Below, in pieces: positions 8,880 through 17,131 of a stretch of 64,000 nt of DNA. The notes under the pieces were generated by a model, which was not told the DNA's origin, did no database searches, and saw nothing but the letters and a program-made list of their open reading frames with translations. This DNA comes from Cytophagaceae bacterium (lineage in GTDB: Bacteria > Bacteroidota > Bacteroidia > Cytophagales > Spirosomataceae): assembly GCA_027486845.1 (NCBI GenBank), contig JAIXOL010000035.1, positions 24,941 through 88,940 on the forward strand, written 5' to 3'. The position numbers and the translations under genes were made by a program. Numbering within the stretch: position 1 is the stretch's first letter; each line of letters opens with the position of its first letter.

Positions 8880-8961
8880 TTTCCAATGACGAATTATTCG
8901 AATAGTGAATGACAAATAGTCTTTCGACAAAATAAACAATTTTTGATTTAAAAATACTTTT

Positions 8962-9312
8962 ATTGATATCGAAAGCCTAAAAAATAGATACAAAAATTGG
9001 GCGATTTCGGTAGTTTTACTTACAAGAAAGCTACCAAATGAGCATGAATTTAAGGCCGTAAGAAATCAAATTGTTCGTTCTGCTCCATCTACTGCTGCAA
9101 ATTATCGGGCAGCTTGCAGAGGAAAGTCAAGTCCAGATTTTATCAATAAATTAAAAATTATTGAAGAAGAATTAGACGAAACTATGTTTTGGTTAGAATT
9201 CATAATTGCTTTATTACCAAAAATTAGACAAGAAATTGTGCCAATTTATAAAGAGGCTGATGAACTTTTAGCAATAACAGTTTCATCAATCAAAACAGCA
9301 AGAAAAAAATAA
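8962..9312 (+). CDS. Four-helix-bundle protein (23S rRNA intervening-sequence type), no ATG start
   Basis: An uninterrupted frame bounded by a TGA at 8944 and the TAA at 9310-9312. From the ATT at 8962 it reads as a complete 116-residue four-helix-bundle protein of the TIGR02436 type: IESLKNRYKNWAISVV, RKLPNEHEFKAVRNQIVRSA, STAANYRAACRGKS, INKLKIIEEELDETMFWLEF. The family normally starts Met-Asp/Glu; here ATTGATATC stands where ATGGATATC is expected, and no other ATG precedes the conserved part. Either the start codon was lost by one substitution or ATT is used. The gene sits between two pathway genes, as mobile four-helix-bundle genes often do. Function of the family is unknown. Confidence 0.7.
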   Translation: MDIESLKNRYKNWAISVVLLTRKLPNEHEFKAVRNQIVRSAPSTAANYRAACRGKSSPDFINKLKIIEEELDETMFWLEFIIALLPKIRQEIVPIYKEADELLAITVSSIKTARKK

Positions 9313-9367
9313 AACAAGTGACGAATTTTTCAAACCACTAAATACAAATAAATTTTAATTTTAAAAA

Positions 9368-9400
9368 ATTCGTAACTCGTCATTCGAATATTTCGTAATT
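9368..9400. repeat. TAATTCGTAA-type intergenic repeat tract
   Basis: ATTCGTAACTCGTCATTCGA followed by ATATTTCGTAATT, ending 8 bp before the amidohydrolase ATG. Related tracts are at 18110-18142 and 32931-32963. Confidence 0.5.
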
Positions 9401-9408
9401 AAAAAAAT

Positions 9409-10275
9409 ATGATAGATATAAATAAAATTACCGCCATAGACGTACACACGCATGCAGAGGTGTCGTGTTGCCAGCCACATGATGATTATCGTCCAGAATT
9501 GGATGAAGCATTTGCCAAATATTTCAAGTCGGATAAACGCCCAACGATTCAAGAAACGGCCGATTTTTATCGAGATAATAATTTGGCTTTTGTCATGTTT
9601 AGCGTTGATTCAGAGCATAATGTTGGCAAACGTCGAATTCCGAATATAGAAGTTGCCGAAGCAGCTCTCAAAAACGATGATGTGATGATTGCCTTTGCGA
9701 GCATCGACCCGCACAAAGGCCGAATGGGAGCAAGAGAAGCCCGTGATTTGATAGAAAATTATGGCGTAAAAGGTTTCAAATTTCATCCAACGGTACAAGG
9801 TTTTTATCCTTATGATAAAATGGCGTATCATCTTTACGAAGTAATTGCCGAATACAAATTACCAATGCTTTTTCATTCAGGGCATTCGGGTTTTGGCTCT
9901 GGTGTGCGTGGTGGAGGTGGTTTGCGTTTAGAATATTCAAATCCAATGCACCTCGATGACGTAGCAATTGATTTTCCTGACTGTCCAATTATTATTGCTC
10001 ATCCTTCTTGGCCGTGGCAAGATGAAGCCCTTTCGGTAGCGATGCATAAGCCTAACGTTTATATTGATTTGAGTGGCTGGTCACCAAAATATTTCCCGAA
10101 ACAACTCATTCAATATGCCAATACAATGCTCAAAAACAGGGTTCTTTTTGGTACTGATTTTCCATTAATTACTCCCGAAAGATGGATGAAAGATTTTGAA
10201 GAAGCTGGTTTCAAGGAAGAAGTAAAGCCCTTAATTCTGAAAGAAAATGCTATCAGAATGCTGGGATTGAAGTAA
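9409..10275 (+). CDS. Amidohydrolase-2 family enzyme, likely aryl beta-ketoacyl-CoA hydrolase
   Basis: A 288-residue TIM-barrel amidohydrolase. Metal-ligand motifs are in order: the N-terminal DVHTHAE (residues 10-16), KFHPTVQGF in the middle, FHSGHSG, IAHPSWPW and the late LFGTDFPL aspartate. The family includes ACMSD-like decarboxylases and hydrolases of C-C bonds. In Agrobacterium fabrum an amidohydrolase (Atu1421) was assigned as 4-hydroxyphenyl-beta-ketoacyl-CoA hydrolase, cleaving the side chain to the hydroxybenzoate plus acetyl-CoA. The same gene company here (ligase, hydratase, SDR, amidohydrolase) supports the same step, which would hand 4-hydroxybenzoate to PobA. A decarboxylase role cannot be excluded from sequence alone. 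Confidence 0.75.
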   Translation: MIDINKITAIDVHTHAEVSCCQPHDDYRPELDEAFAKYFKSDKRPTIQETADFYRDNNLAFVMFSVDSEHNVGKRRIPNIEVAEAALKNDDVMIAFASIDPHKGRMGAREARDLIENYGVKGFKFHPTVQGFYPYDKMAYHLYEVIAEYKLPMLFHSGHSGFGSGVRGGGGLRLEYSNPMHLDDVAIDFPDCPIIIAHPSWPWQDEALSVAMHKPNVYIDLSGWSPKYFPKQLIQYANTMLKNRVLFGTDFPLITPERWMKDFEEAGFKEEVKPLILKENAIRMLGLK

Positions 10276-10416
10276 AAGTGTAGAATACACAATTAAACTG
10301 TTACTTTCTGATTGTTTTTGCATATTTATTCTCTTATTTTGCATAGTATTATCATGGTATAATGCAGAATTTTGTTGGAAAGTTATAATTTTAATTTGAG
10401 AGAAATTTCTTAAAAT

Positions 10417-10429
10417 CCCCCATCGGGGG
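10417..10429. repeat. GC hairpin repeat (copy c), upstream of the FAD monooxygenase
   Basis: CCCCCATCGGGGG followed by CAGGGGGGC; identical 13-bp core to copy b. It ends 18 bp before the ATG of the monooxygenase. Confidence 0.7.
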
Positions 10430-10447
10430 CAGGGGGGCTATTTATTA

Positions 10448-11680
10448 ATGAAGATTATTATTATCGGTGGTGGAATAGGTGGATTGACTACCGCATTGAG
10501 CCTTCATAAAGCTGGATTCGAGGTTAAGGTATTTGAATCGGTCAAAGAAATTAAACCTTTGGGCGTGGGTATCAACACACTTCCGCATAGTGTTCGAGTA
10601 TTAACACATTTAGGTTTACAAGAAAAAATCGCTCAAAATGCTATCGAAACGAGCGATTTAGTTTATTTTAATAAATATGGTCAACAATTTTGGACAGAGC
10701 CACGTGGACGATTTGCTGGTTATAAATGGCCACAATTTTCGGTACATCGTGGAGTTTTGCAGATGTTGCTTTTTGATGAGGTTGTAGAAACATTGGGCAA
10801 AGATGCAATTCTGAAAAACCACCATTTAAGTCATTTTGAACAAACTAACAACCAAGTAATTGCTCAATTTATAGATAAAGATACCAATGAAAAAATATTA
10901 GAAGAACGTGCCGATATTCTGATAGGTGCCGATGGTATCAATTCGGTCGTGCGTCAGCAACTTTATCCAAACGAAGGATCCCCAGTTTATTCAGAAAATA
11001 TTCTTTATCGTGGAACAACCACTATGAAACCGTTCTTAGACGGTACATCCATGGCAATGATTGGCAGTTTACGTCAAAAGATGGTAGTTTATCCAATCGG
11101 CCAACCTGATGCTAATGGCAATTCATTAATAAATTGGGTAGGGAATATCAAAGAAGGGAAATCGAGACTTACAGCTCGTGATTGGAATCGAGAAGCCGAT
11201 AAAGCAAGATTAGTAGAATTGTATAAAGATTGGAAATTCGATTGGCTTGATGTGCCTACGATGATTGACGGAGCAAAAGTTGTTTACGAATTTCCGATGT
11301 CGGACCGAAATCCTTTGGATAAATGGACTTTCGGGCGAGTAACACTACTCGGTGATGCCGCTCACCCGATGTATCCGATTGGCTCAAATGGTGCTTCACA
11401 AGCCATACTCGATGCCGATTGCTTGACAGAATGTTTGAAAAATACAAGTAATCCTTTGGAGGCACTTATCAAATACGATAAAGAAAGAGTACCAGCAACT
11501 GCAAAAGTGGTCTTACAAAACCGAGCCAAAGGGCCCGACGAGATAATGGATATGATGGAAGATTGGTTTCCGAAAGGCTTTACGAAAGATGAAATTCCGC
11601 ATGAAGAACTGGCAAAAGTAATGGATAATTACAAAAAAGTAGCTGGCTTTGATATGCACACCCTTAACCAAAAAAACTAA
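10448..11680 (+). CDS. FAD-dependent aromatic monooxygenase (UbiH/PhzS-like)
   Basis: A 410-residue class A flavoprotein monooxygenase. The Rossmann motif GGGIGGLTTALSLHKAG starts at residue 7, GADGINSVVR is the DG motif, and GDAAHPMYPIGSNGASQAI is the second FAD-binding motif. It resembles the flavin-dependent oxidoreductases related to PhzS and salicylate or 6-hydroxynicotinate hydroxylases, and is clearly different from PobA at 22634. The substrate is not known; the setting suggests an aromatic acid, for example ring hydroxylation or oxidative decarboxylation of a methoxylated or hydroxylated benzoate. The DUF3237 gene follows after 3 bp, so the two are very likely cotranscribed. Confidence 0.8.
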   Translation: MKIIIIGGGIGGLTTALSLHKAGFEVKVFESVKEIKPLGVGINTLPHSVRVLTHLGLQEKIAQNAIETSDLVYFNKYGQQFWTEPRGRFAGYKWPQFSVHRGVLQMLLFDEVVETLGKDAILKNHHLSHFEQTNNQVIAQFIDKDTNEKILEERADILIGADGINSVVRQQLYPNEGSPVYSENILYRGTTTMKPFLDGTSMAMIGSLRQKMVVYPIGQPDANGNSLINWVGNIKEGKSRLTARDWNREADKARLVELYKDWKFDWLDVPTMIDGAKVVYEFPMSDRNPLDKWTFGRVTLLGDAAHPMYPIGSNGASQAILDADCLTECLKNTSNPLEALIKYDKERVPATAKVVLQNRAKGPDEIMDMMEDWFPKGFTKDEIPHEELAKVMDNYKKVAGFDMHTLNQKN

Positions 11681-11683
11681 GAA

Positions 11684-12289
11684 ATGAAACACTCATTAAA
11701 TCACAGAAATGTGATGTGGATTTTCGCTGAAGAAAAAATATGTTCTAATCGGCATTTTCAAAGAAATCTGGGTTCTATTATTTGCATTGCTTTTTGCCTA
11801 CTAAATATGAATTTATTTGCTCAAAGTTCACCCGAAGCACCAAGTTTAGAGTTTGTTTGTGAATTAAAAGTTAGGCTAAAAGCACCATACATTGTCGGAG
11901 AAACGCCTCACGGTATGCGTAGAATCATTCCAATTATAGGCGGAAGTTTTGAAGGACCAAAAATGAAAGGTGAGATTTTGGATGGCGGAGGTGATTGGCA
12001 AATTGTGAGAAAAGATGGCGTGGCCGAACTGGAAGCTCATTATCAAATCATAACCGACGATGGTGTAACGATTTATATCAAAAATACTGGTTTGCGTGTA
12101 GCTACTCCTGAAGTTGCAGCTCGAATCGGAAGAGGAGAAGTTGTTTCGCCATCGGATTATTATTTTCGTGCGATACCAAAATTTGAAGCACCACAAGGCA
12201 AATACGATTGGATGAATAATGCCATTTTTATTTGTAAAGGAATTAGAAATCCAGACAATGTCACAATTCAAGTTTGGAAAGTTTTATAA
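11684..12289 (+). CDS. DUF3237 family protein with predicted signal peptide
   Basis: A 201-residue protein. After an unusually long basic leader (about 30 residues) comes a hydrophobic segment SIICIAFCLLNMNLFAQ consistent with an export signal, then a DUF3237 domain (about residues 55-201) with GETPHGMRRIIPIIGGSFEGP and ending ATPEVAARIGRG / YYFRAIPKFEA. DUF3237 proteins are small beta-barrels of unknown biochemistry that often occur beside catabolic genes for aromatic or fatty acids. It starts 3 bp after the monooxygenase stop. The true start may be the ATG at 11714, which shortens the leader. Export is inferred and unusual for a protein next to a cytosolic flavoenzyme. Confidence 0.75.
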   Translation: MKHSLNHRNVMWIFAEEKICSNRHFQRNLGSIICIAFCLLNMNLFAQSSPEAPSLEFVCELKVRLKAPYIVGETPHGMRRIIPIIGGSFEGPKMKGEILDGGGDWQIVRKDGVAELEAHYQIITDDGVTIYIKNTGLRVATPEVAARIGRGEVVSPSDYYFRAIPKFEAPQGKYDWMNNAIFICKGIRNPDNVTIQVWKVL

Positions 12290-12339
12290 ATGATTATTTG
12301 CTAAGCCTCTTTTATTCAACCTTATACACCTAATAAACA

Positions 12340-13638
12340 ATGACTTTCAACCCCAAAACCCTCATCGATAAAAATCCGATGACAGGTCTGCAGTATTCTA
12401 CCATTCTTATTTGTTTTTTAATGAATATGCTTGATGGTATGGACGTACTCGTGATTTCTTACACCGCTCCCGCCATTACTAAAGCGTGGGATATTTCTCC
12501 ACAGGCTTTGGGTACAGTTTTTAGTGCTGGGCTATTCGGAATGACTATCGGAACGCTTTTTTTAGCTCCTTTTGCCGATAAAATCGGTCGGAAATCCATC
12601 ATTCTCATTAGTGGCATCATTATGGGTGTTTGTATTTATCTTACTTCTTATGCCGCCTCAATTACTGAGTTGTTGATTTATCGTTTTGTAAGTGGGCTTG
12701 GCATTGGCAGTATGTTGGCAAGTACGGCTTCACTTGCTTCTGAGTACACTCCCAACAAAACCCGTGATTTTTGGGTGAGTTTTGTGATTTCGGGTTATCC
12801 AATTGGAGCAGTAGTAGCGGGTTTAGTGGCTGCTAAAGTAATTCCGACTGAAGGTTGGCAACAAATGTTTCGCATTGCGGGTATTGCTTCTATGTTTTCT
12901 GTGCCATTGATTCTGTTTTTTCTTTCAGAATCCATCGATTTTTATTTACGAACTCAACCCCAAAATGCCCTCGAAAAACTGAATAAGATTCTAGCAAAAA
13001 TGAATATTCAGCCTTTAGAATCTTTGCCAATAATTGATAAAATCAAGTCAAAATTGCCGGTTGACCAATTGCTCAAAACCGACTTTAAAAAACCAACGCT
13101 TCAGCTTTGGGCTGCCTTATTCATGGCATTTGCCGCTTTGTATTTTTTGACAAGTTGGATTCCAAAATTGGCAAAAGATGCAGGACTTTCGATGGAATTG
13201 GCGATTTATGCAGGAACAGTCTTTAATATTGGGGCATTTTTTGGAATTATTACACAAGGATATTTTTCGAGCAAATATGGCTTAAAGAAAACTTTAGGCG
13301 TAATCTTGGTGCTAACTGGCGTTTTAATGGCATCGTTTGGTCTTTTTGTTGGCTCAGATGTAATCTTGCTTATTTTGGCACTATTAGGCTTTGGTATTCA
13401 AGGCGGTTTCGTTGGGCTTTATGCACTTTCAGCTAGATTATACCCAACCGAATTTCGCACAACTGGCGTGGGCTGGGCAATGGGAGCGGGGCGATTGGGC
13501 GGTATCGTAGGCCCAATGATTGGCGGATTATTGATTGGAGCAGGTTTAGGAATCGCCACCAACTTCCTCATTTTTGCAGTTCCAGCACTTTTATCGGGTT
13601 TAATTACTGCAAAAATAGATTCAAAAGAAATAAGTTAA
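12340..13638 (+). CDS. MFS aromatic acid:H+ symporter (AAHS family, PcaK/BenK-like)
   Basis: A 432-residue major facilitator with about 12 membrane helices. The first helix carries LDGMDVLVISYTAPAI, the DG(Y/M)D signature of aromatic acid transporters, where the aspartates are needed for transport in PcaK. The loop 2-3 motif is FADKIGRKSI and the second-half GxxxxRxxGxGWAMGAGRLG is present. It should import hydroxycinnamate, 4-hydroxybenzoate or protocatechuate across the inner membrane. It sits inside the catabolic cluster between the DUF3237 gene and the LCIB-like gene. The precise substrate is not determined by sequence. Confidence 0.88.
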   Translation: MTFNPKTLIDKNPMTGLQYSTILICFLMNMLDGMDVLVISYTAPAITKAWDISPQALGTVFSAGLFGMTIGTLFLAPFADKIGRKSIILISGIIMGVCIYLTSYAASITELLIYRFVSGLGIGSMLASTASLASEYTPNKTRDFWVSFVISGYPIGAVVAGLVAAKVIPTEGWQQMFRIAGIASMFSVPLILFFLSESIDFYLRTQPQNALEKLNKILAKMNIQPLESLPIIDKIKSKLPVDQLLKTDFKKPTLQLWAALFMAFAALYFLTSWIPKLAKDAGLSMELAIYAGTVFNIGAFFGIITQGYFSSKYGLKKTLGVILVLTGVLMASFGLFVGSDVILLILALLGFGIQGGFVGLYALSARLYPTEFRTTGVGWAMGAGRLGGIVGPMIGGLLIGAGLGIATNFLIFAVPALLSGLITAKIDSKEIS

Positions 13639-13676
13639 AGAATTGCCAAATTATTTTTTACAACCAGTTTAAAGCC

Positions 13677-14420
13677 ATGAAAAAAAGAGAAAAATTAGCA
13701 ATCATTCATCAGCATTATCCGAATGCTACTACAACAATTGATAATGTAAATACGTTGATTGATTTTGTTGAAAACGAACTCGATTTGGAAACTAGCCAAA
13801 TTATGCTTGCTGATAGTATTTGTAGTGATGATGTTAATAGTATTCAGTATCCCTCAAGAGCTCATGAGTTTTTGGGGCCTTTCAAAATGGGAGGATTAAA
13901 TGGGTTTCCGTTTACGGGTTTGACCGGAATGGGAGCTTTTGCAAGTCATGTGCCTGATGAAGGGGCTGTTTTTGTTTATTATGGCCCGCATATTGGTGTT
14001 TCTAAAAATGGAGCAATAGGAGAAATTCATCGCGTTGGACAAACCAAAAATACAGGCTGTTGCGGAGCTGCCAAAGGAGCATTGGGTAAGTTGGTTGATA
14101 ATCTTATCGAAGAAGGAAAGGTAAGCGAAATGGACTATCAGATGAATACTATCGAGCAGATTTTACTTAAAGAAAAAGAACGAGTTTTATCGGCAGATCT
14201 TCCTATCAAAGAAGCCACAGAAGTAATTTATGAAGCTATTGACCGACGAATTTTAGAACTTGTGGCGGCTACAAAATATAATTGTAAATATATTATTTTG
14301 GTAGGTGTTATTTTGATTAATAGCGATAGTGATATGGGCTCATTTACCGAAATAAGACGTTTTGAGTACATTAATCTTGCCACTCAAGAGCGAACAGTTT
14401 TACATAATAGTTTTACTTAA
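13677..14420 (+). CDS. LCIB/LCIC-type beta-carbonic-anhydrase-fold protein
   Basis: A 247-residue protein with the conserved core of the limiting-CO2-inducible protein B family: MLADSICSDDVN (Cys49), GPFKMGGLNGFPFTGLTGMG (residues 67-86), AFASHVPDEG, YYGPHIGVSKNG (His105), and NTGCCGAAKGAL (Cys128/129). Structures of LCIB relatives show a Cys-His-Cys zinc site and a beta-CA-like fold; some homologues hydrate CO2, others appear inactive. Cys49, His105 and Cys128 (or 129) are the likely ligands here. Its place in an aromatic-acid operon 38 bp after the transporter is unexpected; it might manage CO2 or bicarbonate from decarboxylation steps, or have a different reaction. Recognition is from motif memory, not a search. 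Confidence 0.72.
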   Translation: MKKREKLAIIHQHYPNATTTIDNVNTLIDFVENELDLETSQIMLADSICSDDVNSIQYPSRAHEFLGPFKMGGLNGFPFTGLTGMGAFASHVPDEGAVFVYYGPHIGVSKNGAIGEIHRVGQTKNTGCCGAAKGALGKLVDNLIEEGKVSEMDYQMNTIEQILLKEKERVLSADLPIKEATEVIYEAIDRRILELVAATKYNCKYIILVGVILINSDSDMGSFTEIRRFEYINLATQERTVLHNSFT

Positions 14421-14632
14421 AACAATGATTTTAATTTAAAATGAGTAGTGTTTTTTACTCAAGAAGTTTCAAATGAAATCATCAATTGAATCAATAGCTT
14501 AAGTCCCCTTATGGATTTAAACTATTGTAATAATTCTATTAAAGATGCTATCAAACTAAAACCAAAAGAGATGAAATAATGGTTTTTTTTGCCAATTTTT
14601 TTTGTATTTAATTCATAAAATAGTCACATAAA
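14421..14632 (+). other. Intergenic gap before the MetE-like gene
   Basis: 212 bp of AT-rich DNA. A T-rich stretch TTTTTTTTGCCAATTTTTTT lies 30-55 bp before the start and could hold a promoter, but no clean TAnnTTTG/TTG pair is visible. No hairpin with a T-run was found, so the upstream transcript may continue. Confidence 0.35.
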
Positions 14633-15736
14633 ATGTCAAATTTTAGAGCCGACCACGTGGGTAGTTTATTACGCACACCAGCAGTAAAAGAAAATCGTTT
14701 CAAGTGGAAAAAAGGAGAGATTTCTGCCGAAGAATTAAGAGCAATCGAAGATGAAGGAATTGCCGAAACTGTAAAGCATTTAGAAGCAACAGGAATGAAA
14801 GCCATCACCGACGGAGAGTTTCGTCGTGACTATTTTCACCTCGATTTCTTGAAAGAATTGGCCGGTGTCAGTGTAACTGGCGGTATAGATGCTAATCCCA
14901 ATGCCAAATCCGCCGAAGATGGTTTTACACCGCCGATTTTGAGTGTTACAGGTAAACTCAAGCACGTAAAAGACATTCAAGTAGCTGATTTCAATTATCT
15001 AAAAACGGTTGTTTCGCAAACGCCAAAAGTTTCGATTCCGTCACCAACGATGATTCACTTTCGTGGTGGCCGTAAATCAATTGATATTAATTCGTATCCC
15101 GATATGGACGAATTCTTTTCCGATTTAGCTGCCGCTTATCGTGAAGAAATTGCTCATTTATATGATGCAGGTTTGCGTTATTTGCAACTTGATGATACAA
15201 ACTTGGCATATCTCTGCGACCCTAAAATGCGTGCTGCTGCCCAAGAAAGAGGCGAAGACCCGAACGAATTGCCACGCACGTATGCTGCTCTTATCAATTC
15301 GGTAATTGACAATCGCCCTGCTGATTTGATGGTAGGTATTCACCTTTGCCGTGGAAATTATCGCAGCACATGGTTTGCCGAAGGTGGCTATGAGCCAGTT
15401 GCTGAAATTCTTTTTAACGAAATTAATGTTGACCGCTATTTACTCGAATACGACGATGAGCGTTCGGGCGATTTTGCTCCACTTCGCTTCATGCCGAATA
15501 ACAAAAAAGTAGTTTTGGGCATTATTTCATCAAAAAAACGTGAACTCGAAAACATTGATGAGCTCTGCAAACGCATCGACGAAGCAGCTCAATATACGCC
15601 AATCGAAAACCTTTGTGTGAGTCCGCAATGTGGGTTTTCATCAACGCACCATGGTAATGATATGAGCCACGACGACCAATGGCGTAAACTTGATTTAACC
15701 GTAAACACTGCCCTAAAAGTTTGGGGAGAAGCATAA
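14633..15736 (+). CDS. Core MetE-like cobalamin-independent methyltransferase
   Basis: A 367-residue single-domain UROD/MetE-like barrel, corresponding to the C-terminal catalytic half of MetE (the full enzyme has about 750 residues). The zinc ligands expected from E. coli MetE are matched by His237 and Cys239 (GIHLCRGN), Glu272 (YLLEYDDERSGD) and Cys333 (SPQCGFSS). The N-terminus DHVGSLLRTPAV is typical of the YxjG/YxjH-like group. Such proteins move a methyl group to a thiol such as homocysteine; donors vary. In an aromatic cluster that could process methoxylated acids (ferulate, vanillate) it might scavenge a methyl group, but this is a guess. No MetE N-terminal domain and no metF neighbour. 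Confidence 0.8.
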   Translation: MSNFRADHVGSLLRTPAVKENRFKWKKGEISAEELRAIEDEGIAETVKHLEATGMKAITDGEFRRDYFHLDFLKELAGVSVTGGIDANPNAKSAEDGFTPPILSVTGKLKHVKDIQVADFNYLKTVVSQTPKVSIPSPTMIHFRGGRKSIDINSYPDMDEFFSDLAAAYREEIAHLYDAGLRYLQLDDTNLAYLCDPKMRAAAQERGEDPNELPRTYAALINSVIDNRPADLMVGIHLCRGNYRSTWFAEGGYEPVAEILFNEINVDRYLLEYDDERSGDFAPLRFMPNNKKVVLGIISSKKRELENIDELCKRIDEAAQYTPIENLCVSPQCGFSSTHHGNDMSHDDQWRKLDLTVNTALKVWGEA

Positions 15737-15862
15737 ATCGTGGGTCGAACTTGGAAGTTCGGCCAAAATAAAACAGGAGTGGGTTCAGAAAATCTACTCC
15801 TGTAAGCAAAGCCCAAGTACTAACCTATTATTAAAAAAAACTTACTTGTATAGCGATTCACC
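15737..15862. other. Intergenic gap with two hairpins
   Basis: Contains the palindrome CGAACTT-GG-AAGTTCG at 15746-15761 and a second 7-bp stem CAGGAGT/ACTCCTG (15774-15780, 15796-15802). Neither is followed by a strong T-run. The first resembles the palindrome at 23821-23837 between pobA and pcaIJ. Confidence 0.45.
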
Positions 15863-16978
15863 ATGAAAAAAGTCTTAATTTTATTATTTTTCACTCATAT
15901 AGTTTTCGCTCAAAGCATTGCTAAAACCGATACTGGAAGCATCAATGGAGCAAAATATAAAATCCTTTTTCCTGAAAACTGGAAAGGGAAATTGGTGATG
16001 TATGCACATGGTTATGAATTTATGGGGTCGAAGCCCACACAAAGCCAAAATCCAGAGTTTCCGAAGCGAATGATCCCGTTTTTGGAAAGAGGTTTTGCCG
16101 TAGCAGCCTCTGATTATGCTTTTCAAGGCTTGGCTTTAGTTCAAGGAGTGGATGATACTGAGTCGTTAAGACAATATTTTGTAAAAAAATATGGTCAACC
16201 AGATTCAACTTTTATGGTTGGGCATTCGATGGGTGGTGGAATTACACTGGCTACCCTCGAAAACTATGGAAAGAATTATAATGGAGGTTTACCAATGTGT
16301 CCGTTGGCTGGACGAATTTATCTTCAAACTCGCAAAGAATTTGATATGTTTGCTACTTTCAATGGCCTTTTTCCAAATATTGCTACTTCTCTGCATGATA
16401 TTTTTGATATGTCAAAGCCCAAAGAAGTAGCCTCAATGCAGGTGGCTTTTGGTAAAGCAATGTTGATGAAAAAGGCAATTTATGCAAGAGATTCGCTACT
16501 TGCCGTAGAATTTGCCCAGCATTTTGATATAAAAACCGATGATTTGGCTTTTGCATTGGCATTTGGCGAGGGAGTTTTGCGTGATATTGCAAAAAAAGCT
16601 GGTGGAAACCCCTATGATAATACCAATACGATTTATGGAAGATTTCCAAATAATCTTTTGGTAAATCAGAAAGCTGAACGCTTGGTCGCAACTGTAAATA
16701 TAAATATGCTTTTCGATAAATACGATAGAACTGGCATAATTGACAAACCAACTTTGGCTTTACATACGATTTATGACCAACTGATTCCTGCCGATTTAGC
16801 GATTGTAAGTTATGAAAATTTAATTCAAAAGCAGGGGAAACAACAGTATTTTAGCGTAAAATATACAAACGGTCAAGGTCATTGTAATTTTACTAATCAA
16901 CAAACTGGAAAAACTTTCGATGAATTGAGAAATTGGGTAAAAACTGGTCAAAAAGCAAAAGCAGGTTTTATGGAGTGA
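15863..16978 (+). CDS. Secreted alpha/beta hydrolase, possible hydroxycinnamate esterase
   Basis: A 371-residue protein with a clear signal peptide (MKKVLILLFFTHIVFAQ, cleavage about residue 17) and an alpha/beta hydrolase fold. The nucleophile elbow is GHSMGGG with Ser122; a plausible acid is the Asp of TIYDQLIPADL and the catalytic His is in NGQGHCNFT near the C-terminus. Family members with this layout act on small esters. Because the gene closes a cluster for uptake and breakdown of hydroxycinnamates, release of ferulate or coumarate from plant esters in the periplasm or outside is an attractive role, but this is inferred. It is followed by a UUCG-loop terminator. Confidence 0.75.
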   Translation: MKKVLILLFFTHIVFAQSIAKTDTGSINGAKYKILFPENWKGKLVMYAHGYEFMGSKPTQSQNPEFPKRMIPFLERGFAVAASDYAFQGLALVQGVDDTESLRQYFVKKYGQPDSTFMVGHSMGGGITLATLENYGKNYNGGLPMCPLAGRIYLQTRKEFDMFATFNGLFPNIATSLHDIFDMSKPKEVASMQVAFGKAMLMKKAIYARDSLLAVEFAQHFDIKTDDLAFALAFGEGVLRDIAKKAGGNPYDNTNTIYGRFPNNLLVNQKAERLVATVNINMLFDKYDRTGIIDKPTLALHTIYDQLIPADLAIVSYENLIQKQGKQQYFSVKYTNGQGHCNFTNQQTGKTFDELRNWVKTGQKAKAGFME

Positions 16979-17108
16979 TTGTGATGTGAACCGAGTTTCG
17001 GACTTATTTTGTCTGCTCAAAAAGTAGATAAAAACGAACAAAATTATCAATTAAATAACTTTTCAATCGTATTTTAACTACACTTATATAAATTTCTACT
17101 TAGTAAAT

Positions 17109-17128
17109 GGCGGCTTCGGTCGCCTTTT
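17109..17128 (+). terminator. UUCG-tetraloop terminator after the esterase-like gene
   Basis: GGCGGC-TTCG-GTCGCC at 17109-17124 forms a 6-bp stem (one G-U pair) closed by a UUCG tetraloop, followed by TTTT. It lies just before the stop of the convergent AraC gene. Confidence 0.7.
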
Positions 17129-17131
17129 CTA

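Noticed and set aside
9368..9400. Tandem words as CRISPR or iteron origin
   Set aside because: Units are short, variable and few; no rep gene. Classified as dispersed intergenic repeats.
16383..16751. Minus-strand 122-codon frame opposite the esterase-like gene
   Set aside because: Shadow frame; the plus strand has signal peptide and catalytic motif.
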